From JABDMH01 sp965223215 (GTDB lineage: Bacteria > Bacteroidota > Bacteroidia > Chitinophagales > Saprospiraceae), in assembly GCA_965223215.1 (NCBI GenBank), contig CBDCVZ010000010.1, positions 3,534,001 to 3,598,000 of the forward strand: a DNA stretch of 64,000 bases. Direction: 5' to 3'. Positions 8,187 to 17,182 of this stretch are shown here, in pieces. Under the pieces are notes generated by a model. It was given only the letters and a program-made list of their open reading frames with translations. It searched no databases and had not been told where the DNA came from. The position numbers were made by a program, and so were the translations under genes. The stretch's first letter is position 1. The number at the start of each line of letters is the position of its first letter.

Positions 8187-9038
8187 ATGATACGGAATTA
8201 TTTGATCACCTCGATTATTCTCTTGGGTTTATTCTTGAACTTGACGGCACAACAACAACCGCCTAATAAGTTATTAGCCTGGTGTATTGTGCCCTTTGAC
8301 AATCAGAATCGAACCCCTGTGGAGCGAATCAAGATGTTGGAAACGCTCGGCCTTGATCAGTATGCCTACGACTGGCGCAAGGAACACCTTACTCAAATGA
8401 TGTCGGAGTGGCGCCTGGCGAAATCCCACGGAATCAAGATAGGAGCTGTATGGATGTGGCTTAGCGATGGAGAAGGACAAACTGAGCAGCTCAGCCCCGA
8501 CAACAACTTAGTCATTAGGAAACTAAATGAGACTGGATTAGAGACACAACTTTGGGTGGGATTTCACGAAAGTTTATTCCAAGATATTGATCATCAGGCA
8601 GCGTTGGTCAAGGCTCAAAAAATGATCCATCTCCTACATTCAAAAATTGATCATACCCGGGTAAAATTGGCCCTCTACAACCACGGAGGCTGGCTCGGTG
8701 AGCCAAAAAATCAGGTAGATCTTATTCGATCCCTACCTGAGCTGGAGATAGGCATTGTATATAATTTCCACCATGCCCATGACCAACTCGATGAATATTC
8801 AGCAAATATTGATCTCATGCTTCCCTACTTGTGGACCGTGAATTTGAATGGGATGCGAAAAGAAGGACCCAAGATCTTGCCGATTGGTGAGGGAAATCTG
8901 GAAAGAGATATGATTCAAGTCTTGCTTGACAAGGGCTATCGTGGATCCTTTGGCATCTTGGGTCACGTCGAAGATGCTGATGTCGAAAAAATTCTTCGCG
9001 ATAATTTAAAAGGGTATCAAAAACTATGGACTCCCTAA
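8187..9038 (+). CDS. Secreted TIM-barrel protein (sugar isomerase/epimerase-like)
   Basis: 283 residues with a signal peptide (LITSIILLGLFLNLTAQ). The rest resembles the xylose-isomerase-like/AP-endonuclease-2 TIM barrel: alternating strands and helices with WVGFHESL, VKLALYNHGGWLGEP, IGIVYNFHHAHDQ and GSFGILGHVEDADV. Those His, Glu and Asp residues would sit at the mouth of the barrel and could bind a metal. Secreted relatives occur next to sulfatases and glycoside hydrolases in Bacteroidota. The next gene is a lipoprotein sulfatase 19 bases downstream, so both probably act on the same extracellular sugar. Specific activity is unknown. Confidence 0.65.
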   Translation: MIRNYLITSIILLGLFLNLTAQQQPPNKLLAWCIVPFDNQNRTPVERIKMLETLGLDQYAYDWRKEHLTQMMSEWRLAKSHGIKIGAVWMWLSDGEGQTEQLSPDNNLVIRKLNETGLETQLWVGFHESLFQDIDHQAALVKAQKMIHLLHSKIDHTRVKLALYNHGGWLGEPKNQVDLIRSLPELEIGIVYNFHHAHDQLDEYSANIDLMLPYLWTVNLNGMRKEGPKILPIGEGNLERDMIQVLLDKGYRGSFGILGHVEDADVEKILRDNLKGYQKLWTP

Positions 9039-9057
9039 AACTTAAGATGTTAAACTC

Positions 9058-10608
9058 ATGCTTATGACACCTGAAAATTTTTATTTGCGAAGAATAATGC
9101 CCTGCCTTATTGTACTACTATTCTTTAACTGTAGTAACCCGGAGTCTAAAGGTACCAGCACTGAACAGCATCCAAATATCATCTACATTTTAGCAGATGA
9201 TCTGGGTTACGGAGATGTTTCAGCAAATAATCCCGACTCAAAAATTCAAACCGAAAACATCGATCGACTCGCCTCTGAGGGCATGCGTTTTACGGATGCT
9301 CATTCTCCATCTTCCGTCTGCACACCTACCCGATATGGCATTTTGACCGGTCAATATTGCTGGAGAAGTCGTCTACCACAAGGTGTTTTAAGGGGATATG
9401 GTCGCGCCCTTCTAGAAAAGGATCAGACGACCGTGGCTTCCATATTAAAGAAAAAAAATTACCATACTGGCGTCATCGGTAAATGGCACTTGGGATTAGA
9501 CTGGGTCGTCAAAGATGGCCACCAGCAAGATGCCATGGCAGAGGGTTCACAGATTAATTCAGTGGGTATGGTCCAGGAAATGAATCCTGAATACCTGGAC
9601 TTCACCAAGAAACCAACGGATGGTCCGCTCGATCACGGATTTGACTATTCCTTCATACTACCGGCATCCTTAGACATGGATCCTTATTGTTATTTGGAAA
9701 ATGATGTTTTGGTGGAGAGTCCAACTGCTTATACCCCTGGCAATGATCTGGAAACAGGTTACACCGAGGCGTTTTGGCGTGCAGGCAAAATGGCCCCCAG
9801 TTTTGAATTTGATCAAGTACTACCAACATTTAGAGATAAAGCCATTGAATTCATTGAAAAAAATGCCCCTTCAGATCAACCCTTCTTTCTCTATGTTCCC
9901 TTTGCCGCACCGCACACGCCCTGGGTTCCCACGGCAGAATTTAAGGGTCAGACCCTTGCGGGAACATACGGCGACTTTGTGAAAATGGTGGATGATGCAG
10001 TGGGTCGAATATTAGCAGCCCTGCATGCATCGGGTGAAGAAGAAAATACTTTGGTCATCTTCACCAGCGATAATGGTCCCTTTTGGACACCTGCCTTGAT
10101 CGAAGCCTACGACCATCGATCCGCTGGACCACTACGCGGTATGAAAGCGGACATTTGGGAGGGAGGTCATCGCATTCCTTACCTGGTTCGGTGGCCCTCC
10201 AAAGTCGAAGCTGGTAGCACTACCGCAGCCCCTACTACCCTCACCCATCTGTTGGCTACGGTTGCTGAGTTGGTCGGTGTCCAACTTGGGCCTGGTGACG
10301 GTGAGGACAGCTACAGCATACTTCCTTTATTACTTGGTTCAACCGATCGAATAGCAAAGCAGAAGGCCATCATCCATCATTCTTCAAGGGCCGTTTTTGC
10401 AGTGCGTCAGGGACCATGGAAACTGATCGAGGGCCGTGGATCAGGAGGGTTTTCAAAGCCCACCAAGTATGAACCGAAGGCTGGTGAGGCCATGGGTCAA
10501 TTGTATAATTTGGAAGTAGATATTGGTGAAAAGAAAAACCTGTATTTAGAGTTGCCCGAAAAAGTAAAAGAAATGCAAGCTTTGCTGACCGAGATTAGAG
10601 GTGGTTAA
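9058..10608 (+). CDS. Lipoprotein sulfatase, S1 family (formylglycine-dependent)
   Basis: Hydrolyses sulfate esters, probably on a sulfated polysaccharide, at the cell surface or in the periplasm. 516 residues. A lipobox-like LLFFNCS places the lipidated Cys at residue 25. The maturation motif CTPTR (Cys88) is the S1 consensus C-x-P-x-R, where Cys becomes formylglycine. Calcium ligands Asp47-Asp48 lie in LADDLGYGD, and GKWHLG, SDNGPFW and the AAPHTPW block are intact. Length and order match full-length arylsulfatases. Substrate cannot be deduced. No formylglycine-generating enzyme is in the window, so maturation must rely on a gene elsewhere. It is probably co-transcribed with the TIM-barrel gene. 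Confidence 0.93.
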   Translation: MLMTPENFYLRRIMPCLIVLLFFNCSNPESKGTSTEQHPNIIYILADDLGYGDVSANNPDSKIQTENIDRLASEGMRFTDAHSPSSVCTPTRYGILTGQYCWRSRLPQGVLRGYGRALLEKDQTTVASILKKKNYHTGVIGKWHLGLDWVVKDGHQQDAMAEGSQINSVGMVQEMNPEYLDFTKKPTDGPLDHGFDYSFILPASLDMDPYCYLENDVLVESPTAYTPGNDLETGYTEAFWRAGKMAPSFEFDQVLPTFRDKAIEFIEKNAPSDQPFFLYVPFAAPHTPWVPTAEFKGQTLAGTYGDFVKMVDDAVGRILAALHASGEEENTLVIFTSDNGPFWTPALIEAYDHRSAGPLRGMKADIWEGGHRIPYLVRWPSKVEAGSTTAAPTTLTHLLATVAELVGVQLGPGDGEDSYSILPLLLGSTDRIAKQKAIIHHSSRAVFAVRQGPWKLIEGRGSGGFSKPTKYEPKAGEAMGQLYNLEVDIGEKKNLYLELPEKVKEMQALLTEIRGG

Positions 10609-10702
10609 ACTCAGTGGCCCGGGAGACGGGCTTTCCACTAAAGATAGACCTGCGAATGCTGCCAACCGTCATGAGGGATGTATATCAATCCTGCCTATAA
10701 AT

Positions 10703-11593
10703 CTATTTAAATAAGACGGTAGGAAAGCCCCCAACCGATGGTTTAAAGGAAAATATGCCACCACTTAAAGGATATTTTTGAAGTTCTTTTTCGGAAAGTC
10801 CCTTTCGAGCACTGGTAATGTATAACGTGTCATGATCTGGACCTCCAAACGCACAAGACGAAGTGTGGGGTGCATCAACCTCCACTTTCTGGAGAACGGA
10901 TCCAGATTCGGGGTCCCAGCGGCGAATGCATGAACCTCCCCAGTGGGCAACCCACAATTTGTCTTCCTGGTCGATGGTCATACCATCCGGGAATCCCATT
11001 TCCTTCTCCATCCGAATGATGGTCCGCCCCTTGGAAATAGATCCCTTTTCAAGATCAAAGTCAAATACCTGGATCGATAAGGTTGGTGAATCTATATAGT
11101 ACATCTTCTTATGATCGGCCGACCACGCAAGCCCATTCGATATGGCGATATCTTCAAGGTGCATTTGTGCTCCGCCTGTCTGGTAAGAATACAACTTACC
11201 AGATATGTCCTTTTCCAAATTATCCATAGTACCAACCCAAAATCGACCACTTGGGTCACATTTTCCGTCATTGCATCGATTGTTTGGCATTTCATGCTCC
11301 AGAGAATCCACGAGTTTTATTTCACCCGTCGCGGGATCAAATAACGCCAATCCGGTTTGAAGCCCCAGCAGAAAGTGTCCGCGCTCAGTGGGCACGGCCA
11401 CCCCGATTTCCTCACCAACATCCCACTTGTGCAATGATCCTTCGCTGGGTTCAAGTCTACATAAACTTTTGCCCCGAATGTCGACACAGTATAGGACCTG
11501 CTCGATGGGATGCCAGACGGGTCCTTCTCCCAAGGTCAGTTTAGCATCAATGACAAGCTCAGCTCTTTCACTCATAGGGGATAATTTTGCCAC
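10703..11593 (-). CDS. SMP-30/gluconolactonase family lactonase
   Basis: Six-bladed beta-propeller hydrolase of 296 residues, the normal length, that opens sugar-acid lactones. The divalent metal ligands are visible: Glu in LGEGPVWHP, Asn in NDGKCDPSGRFWVGT, Asn in ISNGLAWS and Asp in GFPDGMTID. No signal peptide, so it acts in the cytoplasm. A Met six codons later (MSERAEL) would give a tighter start. The gene converges on the sulfatase and diverges from the propeller-amidohydrolase. Its place beside the sulfatase and TIM-barrel genes hints at sugar-acid breakdown, but they are on opposite strands and not co-transcribed. Confidence 0.9.
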   Translation of the reverse strand: MAKLSPMSERAELVIDAKLTLGEGPVWHPIEQVLYCVDIRGKSLCRLEPSEGSLHKWDVGEEIGVAVPTERGHFLLGLQTGLALFDPATGEIKLVDSLEHEMPNNRCNDGKCDPSGRFWVGTMDNLEKDISGKLYSYQTGGAQMHLEDIAISNGLAWSADHKKMYYIDSPTLSIQVFDFDLEKGSISKGRTIIRMEKEMGFPDGMTIDQEDKLWVAHWGGSCIRRWDPESGSVLQKVEVDAPHTSSCAFGGPDHDTLYITSARKGLSEKELQKYPLSGGIFSFKPSVGGFPTVLFK

Positions 11594-11789
11594 CGAATTT
11601 AGGATTTTATGTGTTTTGAAATCCTAGAAGGTACTTGCAAATTGTGAATGATGGAACCAAGACTCCTTGGCAACCAAATGGTTTGCCACCAAGACTTCCC
11701 CTTAGAAGCAGTCCTGTTAGCTGGTATTTATATCTCATTCCCGGATTGGGCGTATTGATCATGCTAATGGACTTTTGCTACATTTAGGA

Positions 11790-14789
11790 ATGTCGCCGAA
11801 GCATTATTCAGCCATCTCATTGGCCACGATCCTACTTTTTACTGCCGGGTTGATTTCTTGGGAAGATGCTTCATCTAGCTTTAGGGAAAGAAGCATTGAA
11901 TTGACGCAAGGCACTAATATGGCTTTTTCACTGTCCCCTGATGGTCGTACCTATGTAGTCGATCTCCAAGGTACACTTTGGCTCGGCGAACTTTCGACCA
12001 GGAAGTTGCGAGCGATTACGCCAAAAAATATGGATGCGAGACAGCCTCATTGGTCACCGGATGGAAACCACATCATCTTTCAAAGTTATCAAGAGGGAAA
12101 TTGGCACATCTACGACTATGAGCTGGCAGGGGGAAATACTGTGCCATGCACAGAAGGTAAATTCGATCATCGCGAACCACATTTCCATCCCGATGGCAGC
12201 AAGATTTTATTGGCAGCGGACATCGGAGGAAAGTACGAGATTTGGCTCCTAGATATGCTTACCCGGCGAAAGAATGTGATCGCTGCAGAAGACGGCTTTG
12301 AATTATTTGCCCCAGCCTGGCATCCGGATGGAGCATCTCTGTTGTACATTGCTCAGCAGGGATCACAAAATGAACTGCGAATAAAATCTAGGTCTACCAA
12401 CTCTGAACGAACGATTTATAGGTCCAACTACAAATTATTCGGGGCTAGTTTTAGTGGAGAGGGCAACCAGATTTATTTCGTCCAGACGAATGACACGTCC
12501 AGTCAGTTGCTCAGGATTGACCCAAGTAAAGATGAGCATGAGCCCAGCCTTGTTTCTGAGGTTGGTGAAGATGTTTTTCCTTTTCGTCCCTCTTTTTCCG
12601 GAGATCGCGTTTTTTACACGGCCGATGGGGGGATAAAGCTAAAATCAAACTTCAACGGCGAGGTTACTGAAATTCCCTTTTCGGCGAATGTCGTATTAAG
12701 TAGGCCATCTTATCAAGTGAAACAAAGAGATTTTGATTTACTAGATAGTGTGCCCGTCAAAGGCATTTATCAACCAGCCATTTCACCCAATGGAAATAAT
12801 GTTGCTTATGTGGCCCTGGGTGATGTTTGGATGACCGATCAGGAAGGTCATACCATGCAAATTACCGATGATCCCTTCATTCAAGTGGCACCAACCTGGT
12901 CAAATAATGGTCACATGCTTGCCTACGCAAGCGACCGTGACAGTGCAGCAATTTGGTATTATGATCTGCGACAAAACAAACATTACCATATAGCTGGCAC
13001 CCCTACCTTATCTTCTGGATTGGATTGGTCTCCCAATGATTCGTGCATTGTTGGGTCCTTTAATTTCGGTCCGCGCAGCGGGTCACTGATCCAGTACGAA
13101 GTGTATTCTGGCCTGGGAGAAAAGATAGGGCGTTCATTTCCTTTTAGTATTAGTCGACCAAGTTTTTCTGCAACGGGCAAGCTTATTGCAATCTCCATCT
13201 TGCAACCCTATTCGAATCTGTATCGTGAGGGGATCAATCGACTAGTCATCGTACCGAAAGATGGGTCCCGCTCAAAAAATGTACCTGGCTTACCACATTG
13301 GTCGCTCGGAATGAGAGGCAACGATAGCCCTTGCTGGTCACCCGACGGAAGATGGATGGCGTTTGTCTCACAGGGTTTTCTGTGGAAATGTGCCATTGAC
13401 CAAGATGGAAATTTCACTGCTCCACCAGAGCAGTTGACCTCAGAACTAGCTGAGTCCATTTCCTGGACCGAGGCCAGTGATCGACTACTATATCAAACGC
13501 CCAGTGGGCTAAAAACCATAAACATTCACGATGGGCGCGTCCAAAAATATCCGATCAATCTCAAGTATCAATTCGCTGCCGGGTCAGATAAAACCATCAT
13601 TCAAGCCGGGGCTTACCTCGACTCAAAATTGGGCCAACTATTTTACGATAAGGACATCATTATATCTGGTCATCGAATTACAGACATTGAGGATCATCAG
13701 GGCACTCGCTCCGAAGGCAAAATAATCAATGCGCGAAATCAGTATGTCGTTCCTGGTCTGATCGACTTTCACGCGCACCAGGGCAGCGAGTCGGGAGCGG
13801 TGCTAGGCAGAAAATGGCTGGCATGGGGTGTAACCAGTACCCGTGATCCCGCCACCAACCCCTATGATGCTCTAAATCGACGGGAGGGTCAACGATCAGG
13901 TCATCTATCCGGACCACGAATCTTCTTCACGGGCAGCCCTCTGGACGGAAATAGAATTTATTACAACGGAACCTATGCCCTTCAAAGCAGGGAGCAACTA
14001 AATTTGGAATTGGATAGGGCTCAAGCGCTCGAATACGATCTAATTAAGACCTATGTTCGATTGCCGGATGACTGGCAAGAGATGATTGTAGGGCGGGCTC
14101 ATAAACTTGGCATTCCAGTTTCCTCGCATGAATTATATCCGGCCGCGAGCTACGGAACGGATGCGGTGGAACATATTCTCGGTACGAGCCGACGCGGTTA
14201 TAATACGAAAATGAGTTTGACCTTCCAATCCTATTCCGATGTCACAGATTTAATTGCTTTGTCAAAAATGTTTTTTACGCCGACCGTAGGCATCTATGTC
14301 TCCTATGACTACCTCCTAGGAAAAAATCCGGACCTACTAAATGATGTTCGAGTTCAGAGCCTGATGGCTCCGCATACCATCATGTCCATCAAAGAGCGTA
14401 TTCATCAAGTCAAAAGGGATACTCAAAAATGGCAAATACTTTTTCATCGAGCAGCAAAAATGATCAAAACTATTCACGATAAAGGTGGAATCATCGTAGC
14501 CGGAACCGACTCGCCCATTATACCCTACGGACTTGGTTTACACCTGGAATTAGAGGCCTATCAACTGGCAGGTTTACCACCGTCTGATGTGATTAGAACA
14601 GCAACCTACCATGCAGCTGTAGGTTTGGGTGCCTCTGCTGATCTGGGCAACATTGAAGTTGGAAAGCTGGCGGATCTCATTATCCTAGAGGCTGACCCAA
14701 CCCAGGATGTTCGAAACCTTCGTCAAATTTCCACGATTATGATAAATGGCAGAGCCTTGTCATTGAAAGAAATATTAGATGAAATCTAA
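11790..14789 (+). CDS. TolB-like propeller fused to a metal-dependent amidohydrolase
   Basis: Exported protein of 999 residues. An N-terminal signal (ISLATILLFTAGLISW) is followed by ~550 residues of WD40/TolB-type blades with repeated motifs such as LSPDGR, HWSPDGN, FHPDGSK and CWSPDGRW. The last ~400 residues are an amidohydrolase barrel: HAH in IDFHAHQ, a Lys in LIKTYVRL that may be carboxylated, His in VSSHELYP and VEHILG, and Asp in AGTDSP. The binuclear metal site therefore looks complete. This fusion is known among secreted Bacteroidota and Proteobacteria proteins, some active on peptides or cyclic amides; the substrate is unknown. An in-frame TTG lies 15 bases upstream. A TACATTTA box at 11779 is very close to the ATG. 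Confidence 0.88.
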   Translation: MSPKHYSAISLATILLFTAGLISWEDASSSFRERSIELTQGTNMAFSLSPDGRTYVVDLQGTLWLGELSTRKLRAITPKNMDARQPHWSPDGNHIIFQSYQEGNWHIYDYELAGGNTVPCTEGKFDHREPHFHPDGSKILLAADIGGKYEIWLLDMLTRRKNVIAAEDGFELFAPAWHPDGASLLYIAQQGSQNELRIKSRSTNSERTIYRSNYKLFGASFSGEGNQIYFVQTNDTSSQLLRIDPSKDEHEPSLVSEVGEDVFPFRPSFSGDRVFYTADGGIKLKSNFNGEVTEIPFSANVVLSRPSYQVKQRDFDLLDSVPVKGIYQPAISPNGNNVAYVALGDVWMTDQEGHTMQITDDPFIQVAPTWSNNGHMLAYASDRDSAAIWYYDLRQNKHYHIAGTPTLSSGLDWSPNDSCIVGSFNFGPRSGSLIQYEVYSGLGEKIGRSFPFSISRPSFSATGKLIAISILQPYSNLYREGINRLVIVPKDGSRSKNVPGLPHWSLGMRGNDSPCWSPDGRWMAFVSQGFLWKCAIDQDGNFTAPPEQLTSELAESISWTEASDRLLYQTPSGLKTINIHDGRVQKYPINLKYQFAAGSDKTIIQAGAYLDSKLGQLFYDKDIIISGHRITDIEDHQGTRSEGKIINARNQYVVPGLIDFHAHQGSESGAVLGRKWLAWGVTSTRDPATNPYDALNRREGQRSGHLSGPRIFFTGSPLDGNRIYYNGTYALQSREQLNLELDRAQALEYDLIKTYVRLPDDWQEMIVGRAHKLGIPVSSHELYPAASYGTDAVEHILGTSRRGYNTKMSLTFQSYSDVTDLIALSKMFFTPTVGIYVSYDYLLGKNPDLLNDVRVQSLMAPHTIMSIKERIHQVKRDTQKWQILFHRAAKMIKTIHDKGGIIVAGTDSPIIPYGLGLHLELEAYQLAGLPPSDVIRTATYHAAVGLGASADLGNIEVGKLADLIILEADPTQDVRNLRQISTIMINGRALSLKEILDEI

Positions 14790-14865
14790 AATATGCAAAT
14801 AGTTATCCGTACGGTTCTGTTGCACCTCTTTTTTTTCTACTTGATCAACAAAAAGAGTTTCACGA

Positions 14866-15426
14866 ATGATTGATGGTGCAACATTTCGGGGGATCAATTA
14901 TTTGGTAGAGCCCCTAAAAGGGGCGCGATATGTAGAATGTGTTTTCAAGGAGTGTCAATTCAAAAAAGTAGATCTCTCCAACTTAGATTTTGTCGATTGT
15001 ACCTTTATCGACTGTGATTTTAGTTCGGCCACTTTGGGGCAAACCGCACTACGTAATGTTCGCTTTAAGGACAGCAAGCTGATTGGTCTCAACTTTTATG
15101 AATGCAATCCCTTTCTTTGTTCTTTTCACTTTGATAATTGTCTTCTAAACTATGCCTCTTTTGTAGGAATGACCATTAAGAAAACTGGGTTCATCCATTG
15201 CCAGCTGGAGGAGACCGACTTCTCTGAGGCTGATCTACGGGAGGCCACCTTTAAGGGATCCAATTTGCATCGTGCTATTTTTTGGGAAACGAATCTTGAG
15301 CAGGCTGATCTTTCCGAAGTGATTCAATTCGATATCGATCCAAACAATAATCGCATCCGTGGGGCCAAATTCTCAACTCAGGGTGCACTGAGTCTCCTGA
15401 GAAAATTCCATGTTAGAATCATCTGA
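14866..15426 (+). CDS. Pentapeptide repeat protein
   Basis: 186 residues made largely of A(D/N)LXX-type repeats (FKECQFKKVDLSNLDFVDC, FIDCDFSSATL, LEETDFSEADLREATF), which fold as a right-handed quadrilateral beta-helix. Size and layout resemble the McbG/Qnr group, whose members mimic DNA and protect gyrase, but many such proteins have other or unknown roles. No signal peptide, so probably cytoplasmic. It stands alone, 76 bases after the amidohydrolase. A quinolone-resistance role cannot be claimed from sequence. Confidence 0.88.
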   Translation: MIDGATFRGINYLVEPLKGARYVECVFKECQFKKVDLSNLDFVDCTFIDCDFSSATLGQTALRNVRFKDSKLIGLNFYECNPFLCSFHFDNCLLNYASFVGMTIKKTGFIHCQLEETDFSEADLREATFKGSNLHRAIFWETNLEQADLSEVIQFDIDPNNNRIRGAKFSTQGALSLLRKFHVRII

Positions 15427-15652
15427 TGTAAAATTCCCTATTTTGAATCAATCTTTGGTTTGAATTGCCAAAATTCGAAAGAGGTCTTAAGAATATGTTA
15501 GTTCCATCTTTTGACATTATTTTAGACGCCATGAGGTCAACACCGTTGAAAATGGAATAGGACATTAAATCAAGAATAATCTGATTTTAATCTACACCAA
15601 ATCCATTCATAGGCATGCGACAAGAGAGATGTCTTGAAACACAATTGGAATT

Positions 15653-16108
15653 ATGAAAATAATTGAAGGGCTAAATCGAACCAAGACTGAGACATTGCGC
15701 TATTTTGAATTATCCGAGGAAAAACTAGCACGGTCGTACGGTCCGGGGAAGTGGAATGTGAGGCAATTGCTTCATCACCTAGCCGATGCAGAAACCGTCT
15801 TGTACGATCGAATTAGACGAGGCATTGCCAATCCAAATCAAGTGGTGTGGGGGTTTGACCAAGATGCCTGGGCCATTAATTTGGAGTATGAGTCAATGCC
15901 CTTGAAAAACAACCGATTAATCTACAGCCACGTTAGAGATGCCATCATCTACCTGGCAGCCCGGTATTATGAATCAGCAGGCGGTAATCAATTTGTGCAC
16001 AGCCGTACGGGAGTCCGATCGGTTAAGGACGAGTTTGATAAAGTCGTGTGGCACAATCAAAGCCATCTAGATCAGATCAGAAAGGCTCTTGCGGATGGGC
16101 GGCGATGA
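15653..16108 (+). CDS. DinB family protein
   Basis: 151-residue four-helix protein of the DinB/YfiT type. Metal-binding histidines are seen in LLHHLADAE near residue 44 and in VWHNQSHLDQI near the C-terminus, the usual three-His arrangement. WNVRQLLHHLADAE is the family hallmark. Members act as metal-dependent thiol transferases or have no known activity. The 226-base gap before it shows no structured element. It converges with an alpha/beta hydrolase gene. Confidence 0.88.
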   Translation: MKIIEGLNRTKTETLRYFELSEEKLARSYGPGKWNVRQLLHHLADAETVLYDRIRRGIANPNQVVWGFDQDAWAINLEYESMPLKNNRLIYSHVRDAIIYLAARYYESAGGNQFVHSRTGVRSVKDEFDKVVWHNQSHLDQIRKALADGRR

Positions 16109-16132
16109 AGTGGTGAGAAAATTGGATTTAAC

Positions 16133-16202
16133 CCAACCGTTGCAAAATAAATCCAGATCAGCCAGGCCCACGGTTGGTGCTAGATGTGTTGGATTAATCC
16201 AA
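16133..16202. terminator. Inverted repeats between convergent genes
   Basis: CCAACCGT (16133-16140) pairs with ACGGTTGG (16170-16177). A 14-base perfect palindrome TTGGATTAATCCAA (16189-16202) then overlaps the stop of the minus-strand hydrolase. The position between convergent genes suggests transcript ends; no strong T-run supports it. Confidence 0.3.
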
Positions 16203-17138
16203 TGATAGAAATCTTAATAAAGCGGCATTGACCTCTTCGGCATGAGTGTAAGGCAGTCCATGACCTGCACCTCCGATTTCATGGTAAACTGCTTGCGGCA
16301 TCAGACCTTTTAACTTGGCCATTAGTTTGAATGGTACCACGCGATCATTTTGCCCCCAAAGCACCAAAACAGGAAAATCTGCGGATGACAACTGGCGGTA
16401 CACCTGCTCCAGACCTCCCAGAGGAAACGATCGCAAGGTGGATAACAATGCTTGGCTGGTACCCAAGTAATTGAATTGCTCTTTATAGTAACTGAAGGCG
16501 GTGGTACTAACGTCACCGGCCAGAAAGTCTTTCTCCAGGCTGCGAATCAATTGTCGTTTCATGGGAACCGCCGCAATCCATTCACCCAATCCCGGAACTG
16601 CTAACGCGTGGTTTAAAAGATATCTTGGTGAAGAAATACCCACTGGTGCGATGAGCAACAGATTGCGCACCTGGTCCGGATGTTTATGAGCAAAATTGGC
16701 AGCGATGCCCCCACCCAATGAGAATCCGACCAGATCAATCGGATTCCGAATTTGCAATGCCTCTAATAGAGTTATTAATTCGTTGTCATAAAAATCTAAA
16801 TCATATTTGGTTTGGGGTCGATCGGACAGACCTCGGCCAAAGTGATCAAATACAATGACCCGATAACCAGCAGCAGCTAGTTGGAAGGCATTCTTGTGAA
16901 AAACCACGGATTGAACGGAAAATCCATGAACCATCAGAATGATCTGGCCGGCGTCGGGACCATATGTCTGGAAAGCGATCTTTCCCATGGTGGTTCTAAC
17001 CGCTGACATTCCAGCACTGGAGCGGGCTGAATCTGATATTGGAATTAATTTTACCTGCGAAACATAATGCGTGACCAGCATTAGGCCAATCAGAAATGAT
17101 AGGATGCCGACAAACGTAATCATTTTACTCAAAGGCAC
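16194..17138 (-). CDS. Membrane-anchored alpha/beta hydrolase
   Basis: 314 residues with an N-terminal membrane segment (ITFVGILSFLIGLMLVTHYV), so probably anchored with the catalytic domain outside the cytoplasm. Oxyanion motif HGFS, nucleophile Ser140 in GFSLGG, Asp in LWGQNDRVVP and His in GGAGHG complete the triad. It resembles lipases and esterases of the MhpC/BioH type. It lies 44 bases downstream of an acyl-CoA synthetase gene on the same strand, and another alpha/beta hydrolase lies above that, so a three-gene lipid-handling operon is likely (hydrolase, ligase, hydrolase). The substrate is inferred to be an acyl ester. Confidence 0.88.
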   Translation of the reverse strand: MPLSKMITFVGILSFLIGLMLVTHYVSQVKLIPISDSARSSAGMSAVRTTMGKIAFQTYGPDAGQIILMVHGFSVQSVVFHKNAFQLAAAGYRVIVFDHFGRGLSDRPQTKYDLDFYDNELITLLEALQIRNPIDLVGFSLGGGIAANFAHKHPDQVRNLLLIAPVGISSPRYLLNHALAVPGLGEWIAAVPMKRQLIRSLEKDFLAGDVSTTAFSYYKEQFNYLGTSQALLSTLRSFPLGGLEQVYRQLSSADFPVLVLWGQNDRVVPFKLMAKLKGLMPQAVYHEIGGAGHGLPYTHAEEVNAALLRFLSLD

Positions 17139-17182
17139 CGCATTTAAAGGATAAAGGAGCCCATCCTGAGTTGATACACTTC

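Noticed and set aside
14866..15426. Calling the pentapeptide protein a Qnr-type quinolone resistance gene
   Set aside because: The repeats fit many families; no Qnr-specific loops can be confirmed by eye.
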